Both the position numbers and the translations under genes were made by a program. A DNA stretch of 50,770 nt from Tannerella sp. GTDB taxonomy: Bacteria > Bacteroidota > Bacteroidia > Bacteroidales > Tannerellaceae. Every line of letters starts with the position of its first letter. Within the stretch, counting starts at the first letter, position 1. The stretch lies in contig JAISUX010000006.1 of NCBI GenBank assembly GCA_031271805.1, positions 1 to 50,770 of the forward strand, in the 5' to 3' direction. Shown here in pieces: positions 24,187-33,541 of the stretch. The notes below the pieces were generated by a model, which did no database searches, was not told where the DNA came from, and saw only the letters and a program-made list of their open reading frames with translations.

Positions 24187-26220
24187 TCAGCCTTTTACTA
24201 ATTTCTTGACTTCGTTGAAGACGGTCTCACCTGTGAAGCCGAGTTTCTCGTCCAGCACCTTATAAGGCGCCGAATAGCCGAAAGTCGATAGACCGTGGAT
24301 GTAGCCGTTGTCGCCGACTATTCCTTGCAATGTTGCCGGCAGTCCTGAGGTAAGGCCGTATCGTTTGATACCGTCCGGAATAACGCTCTTTTGGTAAACA
24401 ACGGGTTGGTCGCGGAAGAGGCCTTCGGAAGGCAGCGAGATCACACGCACTTTGATGAGATTCTTAGAAAGCAACGCTGCGCCTTCGACGAGGGTAGCCA
24501 CCTCCGAGCCGCTGGCTATCAATATCGCATCCGGCGTGCCGGCGATATCACTGATGATATAGCCGCCTTTTTTCAACTGCGAGGCTTCCTTGCGGCGTTT
24601 TCCGCTTGATGCAGGCAGGTTTTTGATGTTCTGGCGCGAGAGGATAAGGGCTGTCGGACGGGCGCTCTCGATAGCTAATTTCCAAGCATAGATGGTCTCT
24701 TCGGCGTCGGCGGGGCGGAGGACTATTGTCGAACGCTTGCCGTCGTGGGTCTTCAGTTGCTCCATGAGGCGAAGTTGCGCTTCGTGCTCGACCGGTTGGT
24801 GGGTCGGGCCGTCTTCGCCGACACGGAACGAGTCATGTGTCCAGACGTATATCACATGCAGTTTCATCAGCGCGGCCAGACGTAATGCGGGTTTCATGTA
24901 GTCGGAGAAAACGAAGAAGGTGCCGCAGACAGGAATTACTCCGCCATGAAGCGCCATACCGTTCATGATGCAAGCCATCGTCAATTCGCTGACGCCTACT
25001 TGCAGGAATTGGCCTGTAAAATCGCCTTTGGAAAAGGCTTTTGTATATTTAAGGAATCCGTCTGTCTTGTCGGAATTGCTCAAATCCGCAGAGGCGACAA
25101 TCATGTTCTCTACATTTTGTGCGTAATAGCTTAACATAACGGCCGACGCGGCGCGGGTAGCGATATTTTCCTTCATCTCAATCGAGGCGTAACTCAACGA
25201 CGGCAGTTTGCCGCTCAGGAACGATTCGAGTTTAGCGGCGAGTTCGGGACTGTCTTTCGCGAACTTAGCTTCGGCCTCAGCAATGCCTGAAGCCCAATTT
25301 TTGAGTTCTTTCTTGCGTCCGGCATAGAGTTCTTTGGTATCGGCGAAGATAGCGAAAGGATTCTTCGGGTCGCCGCCGAGGTTCTTGACTGTTGCATCAA
25401 AGTCGGCGCCGGCAGCCGAAAGGGGCTGTCCGTGTGTAGATACCTTGTTCTCGTAATTATTGCCCGATGCATCGACAGCGCCTTTACCCATAATGGTTTT
25501 CCCGATGATGATAGTCGGGCGTTTTGTCTCATCTATGGCCGTTTTAAGGGCTTTTCGGATCTCATCGACGGAACTGCCGTTAATCGAAATCACATTCCAG
25601 TCCCAAGCCTTATATTTGGCTGCGACGTCTTCGGAATCGACCTCATCGACGCGCGTAGAGAGTTGGATATTATTCGAGTCGTAATACATTATAAGATTGC
25701 TCAATCCGAGGTGTCCGGCAATTCGTCCGACGCCTTGCGAGATTTCTTCTTCTATGCCTCCGTCAGAGATATAGGCGTAGGTCTTGTGGGCTGTCCATTC
25801 GCCGAAGCGAGCTGCGAGGAAACGTTCCGCAATTGCCGCGCCAAGCGCCATAGCATGTCCCTGGCCGAGTGGGCCGGATGTGTTCTCAATGCCACGCAGG
25901 ACGTCAACTTCGGGATGTCCCGGCGTCACACTTTCCCATTGGCGGAAGTTTTCGAGTTCTTCCACCGGAATAAAACCGGCTAATGAAAGTACGGAATAGA
26001 GCATCGGCGACATGTGTCCCGGATCGAGGAAAAACCTGTCGCGAAACGGGCAATCCGGTTGCTCCGGATTGTAGTTAAGAAATTCGGAATAGAGGACGTT
26101 GATAAAATCCGCACCGCCCATAGCACCACCCGGATGTCCGGACTTAGCTTTCTCTACCATTGCTGCGGCAAGGATTCTAATGTTGTCCGCCGCTTTGTTC
26201 ATGACTTGTACACTGTTCAT
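24187..26220 (-). CDS. tkt: Transketolase
   Basis: This 677-residue thiamine-diphosphate enzyme moves two-carbon units between sugar phosphates. The N-terminal part has KSGHPGGAMGGAD, TSGPLGQGHAMALG and the cofactor motif running from SDGGIEEE to YYDSNN. The central pyrimidine-binding domain has FLQVGVSELTMACIMNGMALHGG and THDSFRVGEDGPTHQPVEH. The C-terminal domain follows. The ATG at 26202 is an alternative start that trims six residues. The gene follows the protease-like gene by 43 nt with no promoter visible between them, and is coupled to rpiB. Confidence 0.97.
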   Translation of the reverse strand: MNSVQVMNKAADNIRILAAAMVEKAKSGHPGGAMGGADFINVLYSEFLNYNPEQPDCPFRDRFFLDPGHMSPMLYSVLSLAGFIPVEELENFRQWESVTPGHPEVDVLRGIENTSGPLGQGHAMALGAAIAERFLAARFGEWTAHKTYAYISDGGIEEEISQGVGRIAGHLGLSNLIMYYDSNNIQLSTRVDEVDSEDVAAKYKAWDWNVISINGSSVDEIRKALKTAIDETKRPTIIIGKTIMGKGAVDASGNNYENKVSTHGQPLSAAGADFDATVKNLGGDPKNPFAIFADTKELYAGRKKELKNWASGIAEAEAKFAKDSPELAAKLESFLSGKLPSLSYASIEMKENIATRAASAVMLSYYAQNVENMIVASADLSNSDKTDGFLKYTKAFSKGDFTGQFLQVGVSELTMACIMNGMALHGGVIPVCGTFFVFSDYMKPALRLAALMKLHVIYVWTHDSFRVGEDGPTHQPVEHEAQLRLMEQLKTHDGKRSTIVLRPADAEETIYAWKLAIESARPTALILSRQNIKNLPASSGKRRKEASQLKKGGYIISDIAGTPDAILIASGSEVATLVEGAALLSKNLIKVRVISLPSEGLFRDQPVVYQKSVIPDGIKRYGLTSGLPATLQGIVGDNGYIHGLSTFGYSAPYKVLDEKLGFTGETVFNEVKKLVKG

Positions 26221-26263
26221 TTTCTATTAGTTGTTAAATTATTAATTATGATTATTTTATTTG

Positions 26264-27967
26264 TTATTTACAATTTTCGTTAATCAGTTTATCTACCACT
26301 GTGTCGCCAAATTCCTTAGCTTTAGTGAATTGTACGCAGGCCTCTTTTTTCTCCTGCCGTAAGAGGCTGATTCCCAATATCCTGTATGCCGAGGCGAAGT
26401 CGGATTGCAATTTTATCGCATCTTCGGCGCTCGCCTGCGCTTGCGTGTAGTCCTTGAGGCGGAGACAAACAGCGGCTTTTTCGGCATAATATATGGCGTT
26501 CTTGTCGTTCGCAATTATTGCCGAATTGATGTCGTGCAACGCACCTTCGAAATCTTCGGCGCGAAACTTAGCCTGCTCGCGGTAGTAGTAGAAACCGTCG
26601 TTAACATTGCCGTTAACGAGGAGGTAGTATCTGTCGTAGTCGCGCACAGCATCTTTGTATAAGCCCATCTGCAGGTTCAACTCGACACGTTCGAGCAGAT
26701 AGGAAGCCGCCTCGTCTGCAGGACTGCGGTTGATTGCGCTGTCCATCAAAGCGATGATTTCCATTAAATTGAAACCGGGCAATTGCCGGCAACTCTTGGC
26801 CGCAAGATAGAACGATGCGCCCGATGCTGCGGAGCTTTTATTGACAATCGAAAACGCTTGGTATGCCTTCTCAAAATCATTCTCATAAAAAGCTATGTCG
26901 CCTTCAAGCAGATGATATATGGGATCGTCTTTTTCAGCCAAGGCCTTCATGAGTTCGGTTTCGGCGGTGGCTATGTTCCAATCCTTGTATTGAAGCGTTG
27001 TGTCACTCGTCGCTATGCCATAAATCAGTTTCGCTTTCTCGTAATGAGCCGCCGATTTGTCTTTGTTTACAGTCTCCGCTTTGTCCAAGTCCGCCATCGC
27101 GAGGTCGAGAAAAGCCAACTGTGAAGCCTCGTCGGCAGCAAGTTCCCGACGGTGGTAGGCATAATGCTCGGCGCGAGAAATATATCCCTCAAAATCGTCG
27201 GGAAAGGTCGCGATAAAGTCGTTAAGCGTTTCGAGATAAGTCTTCGCATCTTGCTGCGAAGCCGCAAGGAGCAATGAAATACGCGAATCTTCGGCGTTCG
27301 ATGTCCAGGCCTTGCGAATACCGATTTCCGAATAGGTGCGTTTCAGCAAGTCCATCGCCGAAACACGCAAGCTGCGGATGTAATCGACCGATATTCCATA
27401 CGTTTTACCTTTGCCGGAAGCATCGGCCTGAGTAAGCGCAAAAACTTCCCCTTTCTCATTGAGTAAGGGAAATGCCTCCTGAGAAACGGGGAGCGGCATG
27501 TCTATTTTATAATATCCGTCCACGCCCTTGACTTTCGATATTTCGGAAATTGTCCCCGACGCCAATCCTTTTTCTTCGGATGAAGGCAACAGATAGACAA
27601 TGGAATTAACCGTCGGAGCTATCTTCGCAACCGTCAGGAATGAAGTCTTTTTGGGCACGGCGACCTTGAAGCGAGCGACTCCGTACATGTCGTCCGCCCC
27701 AAGAATCTGTGTCACGTTGAACCGTTCGCCGGACGCCGTAATGACAACGGCTTTTTCCGCTCCTCGAAACAAGTCATAAGCCGACACTCCCTCGCCGTCT
27801 TCGCCGACGAAGAATCCGTTGCCGGTCTTAACAAGCCCTTCTTTGCTCGACGCTTCGACCTTGAAAATAGCCTTTGTGGCGTTGTCAACCCACTTGGGCG
27901 GCTTTTTTTGCCCCATTGAAGCCGCTGATAAGCAGGATATTATACAAATAAATAATACCTTATTCAT
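26264..27967 (-). CDS. Degenerate trypsin-like domain fused to TPR repeats
   Basis: This 567-residue protein has a signal peptide (MNKVLFICIISCLSAASMGQ), a trypsin-like domain (residues about 25-210) and TPR repeats up to the end. The protease landmarks are present but the catalytic residues are not. GNGFFVGEDG is followed by AYDL where proteases have NYHV; GVARFKV stands where DLALLKV is expected; and SQEAFPLLNE replaces the GNSGGPLLNE Ser site. It is therefore probably a non-catalytic peptide binder or scaffold in the periplasm. It has its own consensus promoter inside the arabinose region and precedes transketolase by 43 nt. Confidence 0.85.
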   Translation of the reverse strand: MNKVLFICIISCLSAASMGQKKPPKWVDNATKAIFKVEASSKEGLVKTGNGFFVGEDGEGVSAYDLFRGAEKAVVITASGERFNVTQILGADDMYGVARFKVAVPKKTSFLTVAKIAPTVNSIVYLLPSSEEKGLASGTISEISKVKGVDGYYKIDMPLPVSQEAFPLLNEKGEVFALTQADASGKGKTYGISVDYIRSLRVSAMDLLKRTYSEIGIRKAWTSNAEDSRISLLLAASQQDAKTYLETLNDFIATFPDDFEGYISRAEHYAYHRRELAADEASQLAFLDLAMADLDKAETVNKDKSAAHYEKAKLIYGIATSDTTLQYKDWNIATAETELMKALAEKDDPIYHLLEGDIAFYENDFEKAYQAFSIVNKSSAASGASFYLAAKSCRQLPGFNLMEIIALMDSAINRSPADEAASYLLERVELNLQMGLYKDAVRDYDRYYLLVNGNVNDGFYYYREQAKFRAEDFEGALHDINSAIIANDKNAIYYAEKAAVCLRLKDYTQAQASAEDAIKLQSDFASAYRILGISLLRQEKKEACVQFTKAKEFGDTVVDKLINENCK

Positions 27968-27983
27968 AGCCTTTTTATGGCGG

Positions 27984-28013
27984 CAAAGATAGTGTAAATA
28001 TTCTAATTAACAA
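27984..28013 (-). promoter_or_regulatory. Promoter of the protease-like TPR gene
   Basis: TTG (28013-28011), a 19-nt spacer and TATCTTTG (27991-27984) on the minus strand match the consensus. It allows transketolase and the genes after it to be expressed apart from the arabinose genes. Confidence 0.75.
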
Positions 28014-28031
28014 AGGTTTCATGCAAAAAAA

Positions 28032-29600
28032 TTACTTCAATGTTATCGTAACTATCGACTTTGCAGGGATTTTGATTTCTATGTTCCCGTTCTTGACGGC
28101 TGCGTCCTTGAAAGGTTTTGGGCTGACCGCGTTGGGTTGCTCGAAAGTGTTATGGTCGGTCAGTTTCGCGGATGTAAGGATTGCTCCGTCGGTTACTTTG
28201 CTGATTTTCAGACCGGAGGCATCGACGGTGACGGTTTGCGTATTCTCGGCGTCGATATTCGATACGGAGAGGTGGACGTCGCCGTTGCGGTCGCGTGAGG
28301 CAGTTGCGCTCAAGAGCGGGATGACGCGGTTGTCACGGACATTCATCTTGTCGCTTATTACTTCGAGAGGCAGACTCAGAGCATCTTGGTGTACCTTATA
28401 CATATTGAATACGTGATAGGTAGGCGTAAGCGCCATTCGTCCCGTCTCGTCGGTCAGAATCATAGATTGTAATACATTGACTATCTGCGCAATATTGGCC
28501 ATTTTAACACGGGAGACATATTTATGGAATACGTCAAACGAGAGGCTGGCTACGAAAGCGTCTCTCAGCGAGTTTTGCTGATAGAGGTGCCCGCTGACGG
28601 TACCAGGTTCTTCGTCCCACCACGTGCCCCACTCATCGACGAACAGTTGGATACGGCGCGAATTGTCGTATTTGTCCATGATCTCGCAATGTTTTTTGAT
28701 TACCGCTTCGATTTCAAGACATTTGCCGATAGTCCAGTAGTAATCGTCGTTATCGAAGACGGTGGCGGAGCCTTTACTGCCTCTCCATCCTTTGCAGGTG
28801 TAGTAATGCAGCGATATGCCGTTCATTTTATTGCCTACATTCTTCATCAGCACTTCCGTCCAGTTGAAGTCGTAGTCGGATGCGCCGCTTGCGACTTTGA
28901 AAAGACGGTTACCGTCGTAATTGCGGCAGTAAACGGCATAGCGACGGTAGAGGTCGGCGTAAAAATCGGCTCGCATGTCGCCTCCGCAGCCCCAACTCTC
29001 GTTGCCGACGCCGAGATATTTCACTTTCCACGCTTTGTCGCGACCGTTTTTGCGGCGCAGATTGGCCATCGGGCTGTCGCCATCCGAGGTCATGTATTCG
29101 ACCCACTTAGCCATTTCTTCAACCGTTCCGCTGCCCACGTTGCCGCTGATATACGGCTCACAGCCAAGAGCTTCGCAAAGATTGAGGAACTCATGAGTGC
29201 CGAAACTATTGTCTTCGATCGTGCCTCCCCAGTTGTTGTTGACCATCTTCGGACGTTTGTCGTAGGGGCCGATGCCGTCCATCCAATGGTACTCGTCGGC
29301 AAAGCATCCCCCCGGCCAGCGCAGGACGGGTATTTGCAATTCTTTCAGAGCGTTGAGCACGTCGGTGCGATAGCCGTTGGTATTCGGTATCGAAGAATTT
29401 TCGCCCACCCACAGCCCGCCGTAGATACAGCGTCCGAGATGTTCTGCGAACTGCCCGTAGATCTCCTTCGGAATCGTATCTTTTGCGAGATCCGGATAGA
29501 CTTTTATATGTGCCGTTTTCTGCGCACTAACTCCCGACGGCAACAGCATTGTCGCCGCCAGAACAAACATTGTCGTAAAATTGTTGAATTTCTTTATCAT
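28032..29600 (-). CDS. GH51 alpha-L-arabinofuranosidase
   Basis: This 522-residue protein has a signal peptide (to GVSAQ) and a GH51 TIM barrel: [33 protein letters not shown], the acid/base Glu in GVGNESWG and the nucleophile Glu in [12 protein letters not shown]-terminal beta domain follows ([17 protein letters not shown]). It removes terminal alpha-L-arabinofuranose from arabinan or arabinoxylan oligosaccharides, probably in the periplasm. It follows araB by 57 nt, with a heptamer repeat array in the gap. Confidence 0.94.
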   Translation of the reverse strand: MIKKFNNFTTMFVLAATMLLPSGVSAQKTAHIKVYPDLAKDTIPKEIYGQFAEHLGRCIYGGLWVGENSSIPNTNGYRTDVLNALKELQIPVLRWPGGCFADEYHWMDGIGPYDKRPKMVNNNWGGTIEDNSFGTHEFLNLCEALGCEPYISGNVGSGTVEEMAKWVEYMTSDGDSPMANLRRKNGRDKAWKVKYLGVGNESWGCGGDMRADFYADLYRRYAVYCRNYDGNRLFKVASGASDYDFNWTEVLMKNVGNKMNGISLHYYTCKGWRGSKGSATVFDNDDYYWTIGKCLEIEAVIKKHCEIMDKYDNSRRIQLFVDEWGTWWDEEPGTVSGHLYQQNSLRDAFVASLSFDVFHKYVSRVKMANIAQIVNVLQSMILTDETGRMALTPTYHVFNMYKVHQDALSLPLEVISDKMNVRDNRVIPLLSATASRDRNGDVHLSVSNIDAENTQTVTVDASGLKISKVTDGAILTSAKLTDHNTFEQPNAVSPKPFKDAAVKNGNIEIKIPAKSIVTITLK

Positions 29601-29630
29601 AACTCCAAATTTAAATAATTCTCAAATAAC

Positions 29631-29665
29631 TAAAATCCCAAATCCTAAATCTAAAATCTAAAATC
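29631..29665 (-). repeat. Heptamer tandem repeat, locus 2 (five units)
   Basis: Five 7-bp units, variants of GATTTTA on the minus strand, start with the same 20 bases as the other loci. The array supplies the TAG stop of araB (29660-29658), and degenerate units run on toward the GH51 start. Confidence 0.85.
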
Positions 29666-31319
29666 CGTCCTCCGAAAATTTCCCAAGCCGCAGGTATTTT
29701 TTGTAGATCTCACGATAAATAGCGGCGTTTTCCTTATTAGGGACATATCCGTTGGCAAAGCCTGAGGTCATTGCCCGCTGTGCGTCTTCGATTTTGGGAT
29801 ACACGCCGGCGGCGGTTGCCGCGAACATTGCCGAGCCGAGCGCACAAGCCTGGTCGCTCTTACAAACCTTTATCGGCATGTTGAGCACGTCGCTCAAAGT
29901 CTGCATCACAAAAGGCGATTTCAACGCTATCCCGCCGATACCAATGACATTATCAATCACTACCCCTTCCTCCTTAAAACGCTCTGCTATCGCCAGCGAA
30001 CCGAAGGCCGTGGCCTCTACCAAGGCGCGGAAGATGCGAGGCGCATCACTGCCGAGAGTCAAGCCGTCGATACTGCCCTTGAGCAGTTGATTGGCATCGG
30101 GAGTACGTCGGCCGTTCATCCAGTCGGTAGCGATGATAGTGCTTTCGGAGATAGGAATCTTCTCCGCTTCGACGGTTAATGCGGGGATGATCTTTTCGCA
30201 GGTCTCTTCGATGAGTTTCGCCTTGGTTGCGGCATCGACGACCGTTGTTTTCGACAGAATCTTCTTCAACGGAAATTCGAGCACGCTTTTGAACCACGCA
30301 TACACGTCGCCGAAAGCCGATTGCCCCGCTTCGAGTCCAATCATGCCGGGAATAACCGACCCATCGACTTGTCCGCAGATGCCCCGAATCAGTTTGTCGC
30401 CGATTTTGTCGTAATCAACCACCATAACGTCGCATGTCGAGGTCCCGATTATGCGCACAAGCGTTTGGGCTGTGATGCCTGCACCGACAGCTCCGAAATG
30501 GCAGTCGAAAGCGCCGCCTGCAACGACGACGTCGGTACTCAATCCGAGCCGTGCAGCCCATTCTGGCGTCAAACGTCCGACAGGTTTGTCTGCCGTTTCG
30601 GTTTTGTCGAACAAGCGTGCACGATAACCCTTGAGCAGCGGGTCGAGGGCGGTCAGAAACTCCTCCGACGGTAGCCCGCCCCAGCTCTCGTGCCACATCG
30701 CCTTGTGTCCATTGGCACAGCGACTGCGGACTATGTCTTTCGACGACTTGACTCCCGTAAGTATCGCCGGCATCCACTCGCAATGTTCTACAATCGAGTA
30801 TGCTTTTTCGCGAACATCCTTATCCTCGCGCAATACGTGCAGAGCCTTAGCCCAAAACCATTCCGAGGAATAAATCCCGCCTTCATAGGCCGAATAATCC
30901 GTATCCCAGGACTTGCAAAGACGGTTAATTTCGCCGGCTTCCTTGACCGCCGTATGGTCTTTCCAAAGGATGAACATCGCGTTAGGATTATCCTCGAAGC
31001 CCGGCGTCAAGGCCAACGGCGTGCCGGTTATATCCGTAAAGGCCGGCGTACTGCCGGTGGTATCGAAAGCGATGCCTACGACCTGATTTGCAGTCCCTTC
31101 AGGACATTTTGAAAGTGCGTCCCTGACTATCGCTTCGAGTGTTTCGAGATAGTCTAAGGGGTGCTGTCTGTATTGATTAGCGGCAGGGTTGCAATATTTC
31201 CCTTCCGCCCAGCGCGGATAATTTTTGACCGATGAAGCCAAAGTTTCGCCGTTTTCCGCGTTAACAACAACGGCACGAGCCGAATCGGTGCCGTAATCCA
31301 ATCCTATTACTGTTTTCAT
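29658..31319 (-). CDS. araB: L-ribulokinase
   Basis: This 553-residue FGGY-family kinase phosphorylates L-ribulose at O5. The N-terminus has the phosphate motif GLDYGTDSARAVVV, and YPRWAEGKYCNPAANQYRQHP is typical of AraB. Later motifs are FDTTGSTPAFTD, GGAFDCHFGAVGAG and GIGGIALKSPFVMQTLSDVL. The ATG at 31319 is chosen over a GTG at 31325; it starts 2 nt after the araA stop. The last residues, DGF, include two codons and the stop that come from the heptamer repeat. It acts after araA in arabinose breakdown. Confidence 0.96.
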   Translation of the reverse strand: MKTVIGLDYGTDSARAVVVNAENGETLASSVKNYPRWAEGKYCNPAANQYRQHPLDYLETLEAIVRDALSKCPEGTANQVVGIAFDTTGSTPAFTDITGTPLALTPGFEDNPNAMFILWKDHTAVKEAGEINRLCKSWDTDYSAYEGGIYSSEWFWAKALHVLREDKDVREKAYSIVEHCEWMPAILTGVKSSKDIVRSRCANGHKAMWHESWGGLPSEEFLTALDPLLKGYRARLFDKTETADKPVGRLTPEWAARLGLSTDVVVAGGAFDCHFGAVGAGITAQTLVRIIGTSTCDVMVVDYDKIGDKLIRGICGQVDGSVIPGMIGLEAGQSAFGDVYAWFKSVLEFPLKKILSKTTVVDAATKAKLIEETCEKIIPALTVEAEKIPISESTIIATDWMNGRRTPDANQLLKGSIDGLTLGSDAPRIFRALVEATAFGSLAIAERFKEEGVVIDNVIGIGGIALKSPFVMQTLSDVLNMPIKVCKSDQACALGSAMFAATAAGVYPKIEDAQRAMTSGFANGYVPNKENAAIYREIYKKYLRLGKFSEDGF

Positions 31320-31321
31320 AA

Positions 31322-32827
31322 TCACTGTACTGCCTTATTCAATAAATAATATACCTCATTCAGTCGCAAATCCTTTTTAAATTCGGAAATGGTCGTTTTT
31401 TCGTCAATGATGAGCAGTTCGATGCCGGCGATTTCCGCGTAGTCTTCGAGGTAATCGACAGTCAGAGCATACGAAAAACTCGAATGATGTGTGCCTCCGG
31501 CGAGAATCCATGCCCCTGCGCCGGTCTCGAAATCAGGTAACGGTTTCCAAAGCGCACAGGCTACGGGTAGTTTGGGAAGCGACTGTGGTTCAATTACTTC
31601 TACCTTATTTGCTATCATCCTGAAGCGATTGCCTACGTCGATGATCGTTGCCGCGAGGCCTTTGCCGGGATGCCCCTGGAATATCAAGCGCGCACAAGTC
31701 CTTGCATCGCCGATACCGAGGAAATGCACCTCGATACGGGGACGTCCGATAGTGATTTGAGGATTGATTTCGAGCATGTGTGCCTGCAGAATCGACGAGT
31801 TTTCGCCGTCGAAATGCAGCGTGTAGTCTTCGAGGAAAGACTGTCCGCCCGGCAAGCCCTGTCCCATGACCCACATCGTCCTCACTAATGCAGCTGTTTT
31901 CCAGTCGCCTTCCGCGCCGAAGCCGTAGCCTTCGGCCATCAGTCTTTGCGAGGCGAAGCCCATCAACTGCTTCATACCTTCAAGTTCGTCGAAACTCGTA
32001 GTGAAAGCCTTAGCGCCTTTGTCTTCAAGGAAGCGCCTCAGGCCGATTTCCTGAGCCGCAGCATCGCGCACGAACGAATGTTTCGCTCCTCCCGGCGCAC
32101 AGTCGGGCGCAAAATCGTATATCTTCCCGTATTCGACTATAAGAGCGTCGATTTCTTCCGCTTTAACGGCCTCAACATAAGGCACAAGAGTTGCTATAGG
32201 CGCGTTATCGACATGGTATCCGAGGCGCATCTCGGCCTCAACCTTGTCGCCGTCGGTCACGGCCACGTTGTTCATGTTGTCCCCAAAGCGAATAATACGC
32301 AGGTCCTGCGCGTCAGCCCATCCGGCGCAAACACGCATCCATACGGCGATTTTGGCCAACGTAGCATCCTCTTTCCAATATCCTACGACTACCTTGCGAG
32401 GCTTGCGAAGGCGACTTGTGATAAAGCCGAACTCGCGGTCTCCGTGCGCCGACTGGTTGAGGTTCATGAAATCCATATCCATCGTCGCCCATGGAATTTT
32501 CTCATTGAACTGAGTGTGCAGATGCAACAGCGGTTTGCGCAGTTCCTGCAGGCCGTGAATCCACATCTTGGCCGGCGAAAATGTGTGCATCCAAGTGATG
32601 ATGCCTATGCACTTCGCCTCGTTATTAGCCTGCTTGAAGATCTCGGTAACTTCCTTGGCGGAATTGACCGTCCCTTTATAAGCCACTTTCACAGGCAGTT
32701 TGCCTGAATCGTTGAGGCCTTTAACCATCTCGTTAGAATGTCCGTCAACAGTGACGACAGCGTCGCCCCCATATAAAAGTTGGGCGCCGGTAACAAACCA
32801 TACTTCATAATTTTCAAATCCGTTCAT
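31322..32827 (-). CDS. araA: L-arabinose isomerase
   Basis: This 501-residue enzyme converts L-arabinose to L-ribulose with a divalent metal. The start EVWFVTGAQLLYGGDA is typical. The metal-binding residues can be seen in order: Glu in GYGFGAEGDWKTAAL, Glu in FLEDYTLHF, His in ILQAHMLEINP and His in GGTHHSSFSYAL. Length matches the family. It lies 30 nt after the AraR-like gene and 2 nt before araB, so the three form one operon. Confidence 0.97.
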   Translation of the reverse strand: MNGFENYEVWFVTGAQLLYGGDAVVTVDGHSNEMVKGLNDSGKLPVKVAYKGTVNSAKEVTEIFKQANNEAKCIGIITWMHTFSPAKMWIHGLQELRKPLLHLHTQFNEKIPWATMDMDFMNLNQSAHGDREFGFITSRLRKPRKVVVGYWKEDATLAKIAVWMRVCAGWADAQDLRIIRFGDNMNNVAVTDGDKVEAEMRLGYHVDNAPIATLVPYVEAVKAEEIDALIVEYGKIYDFAPDCAPGGAKHSFVRDAAAQEIGLRRFLEDKGAKAFTTSFDELEGMKQLMGFASQRLMAEGYGFGAEGDWKTAALVRTMWVMGQGLPGGQSFLEDYTLHFDGENSSILQAHMLEINPQITIGRPRIEVHFLGIGDARTCARLIFQGHPGKGLAATIIDVGNRFRMIANKVEVIEPQSLPKLPVACALWKPLPDFETGAGAWILAGGTHHSSFSYALTVDYLEDYAEIAGIELLIIDEKTTISEFKKDLRLNEVYYLLNKAVQ

Positions 32828-32857
32828 AATATCTTTTTTTATTGTGTTAATTTCTTT

Positions 32858-33538
32858 TCAAATCCGGAACTTGCGGATCTGCAAATATTTTTCTTCGTTC
32901 ATGGTGAACAGTCTCGCGCCGCGTTTCGACGATGTCTTGTCGGTCGCGTCGGTCATCTCTATATAATCCATTTCGGCTACACGCTTGCGGAAATTGCGTT
33001 TATCGAGCGTCTCGCCGTATATGGCCTCATATAGCATCTGTAACTGCGTTAGAGTGAACTGTTTAGGCAGCAAGCTGAAGCCTATCGGTTGACTGCCGGC
33101 CTTTTGTTTCATCAACTCCCGCGCCATATTTACCATTGTAATATGGTCGAAAATCAGTTCCGGCAGTTCGTCAATATCCGCCCAATGAGCGTTGTGTTTT
33201 TCGACGAGCTGACGGTCGTAGTCGTCAACATTAATCAGCGCATAGTAAGCCACCGAGATAACCCTTTCACCCGGATCCCGTTCGACATCGCCAAAAGCCC
33301 CGACCTGCTCCATATAAACATCTTCCAAGCCGGTCAGTTCCAGCAGCACACGCTTAGCTGCGTCGTCCACACTCTCGTCTTTTTGTACAAAACCACCCAT
33401 CAGCGACCACTTTCCCTTTGAAGGCTCAAACATCCGCTTTAATAGCAGCAGGTTCAACCTTTTGTCCTTGAATCCGAAAATTATGCAATCGACAGCTACA
33501 TAAAATTTCGGATTCCGTATGTAATAATTCTTCTTCAT
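32858..33538 (-). CDS. araR: Nudix-like transcriptional regulator AraR
   Basis: This 226-residue protein has an N-terminal Nudix fold (residues about 10-150) and a C-terminal winged-helix DNA-binding domain (about 160-226, FTLTQLQMLYEAIYG then DKRNFRKRVAEM). The Nudix box GFVQKDESVDDAAKRVLLELTG lacks the REUxEE catalytic glutamates (it reads RVLLEL), so it should bind a ligand rather than hydrolyse it. This is the layout of AraR described in Bacteroides thetaiotaomicron, which senses L-arabinose and represses arabinose genes. Position between the transporter (3 nt) and araA (30 nt) supports the call. Confidence 0.88.
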   Translation of the reverse strand: MKKNYYIRNPKFYVAVDCIIFGFKDKRLNLLLLKRMFEPSKGKWSLMGGFVQKDESVDDAAKRVLLELTGLEDVYMEQVGAFGDVERDPGERVISVAYYALINVDDYDRQLVEKHNAHWADIDELPELIFDHITMVNMARELMKQKAGSQPIGFSLLPKQFTLTQLQMLYEAIYGETLDKRNFRKRVAEMDYIEMTDATDKTSSKRGARLFTMNEEKYLQIRKFRI

Positions 33539-33541
33539 CCT

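Noticed and set aside
28524-29618. 364-residue ORF antisense to GH51
   Set aside because: It is a shadow of a gene with well-placed catalytic residues; no promoter or family motif of its own.
31946-32707. 253-residue ORF antisense to araA
   Set aside because: Mirror frame of a highly conserved enzyme; no supporting features.
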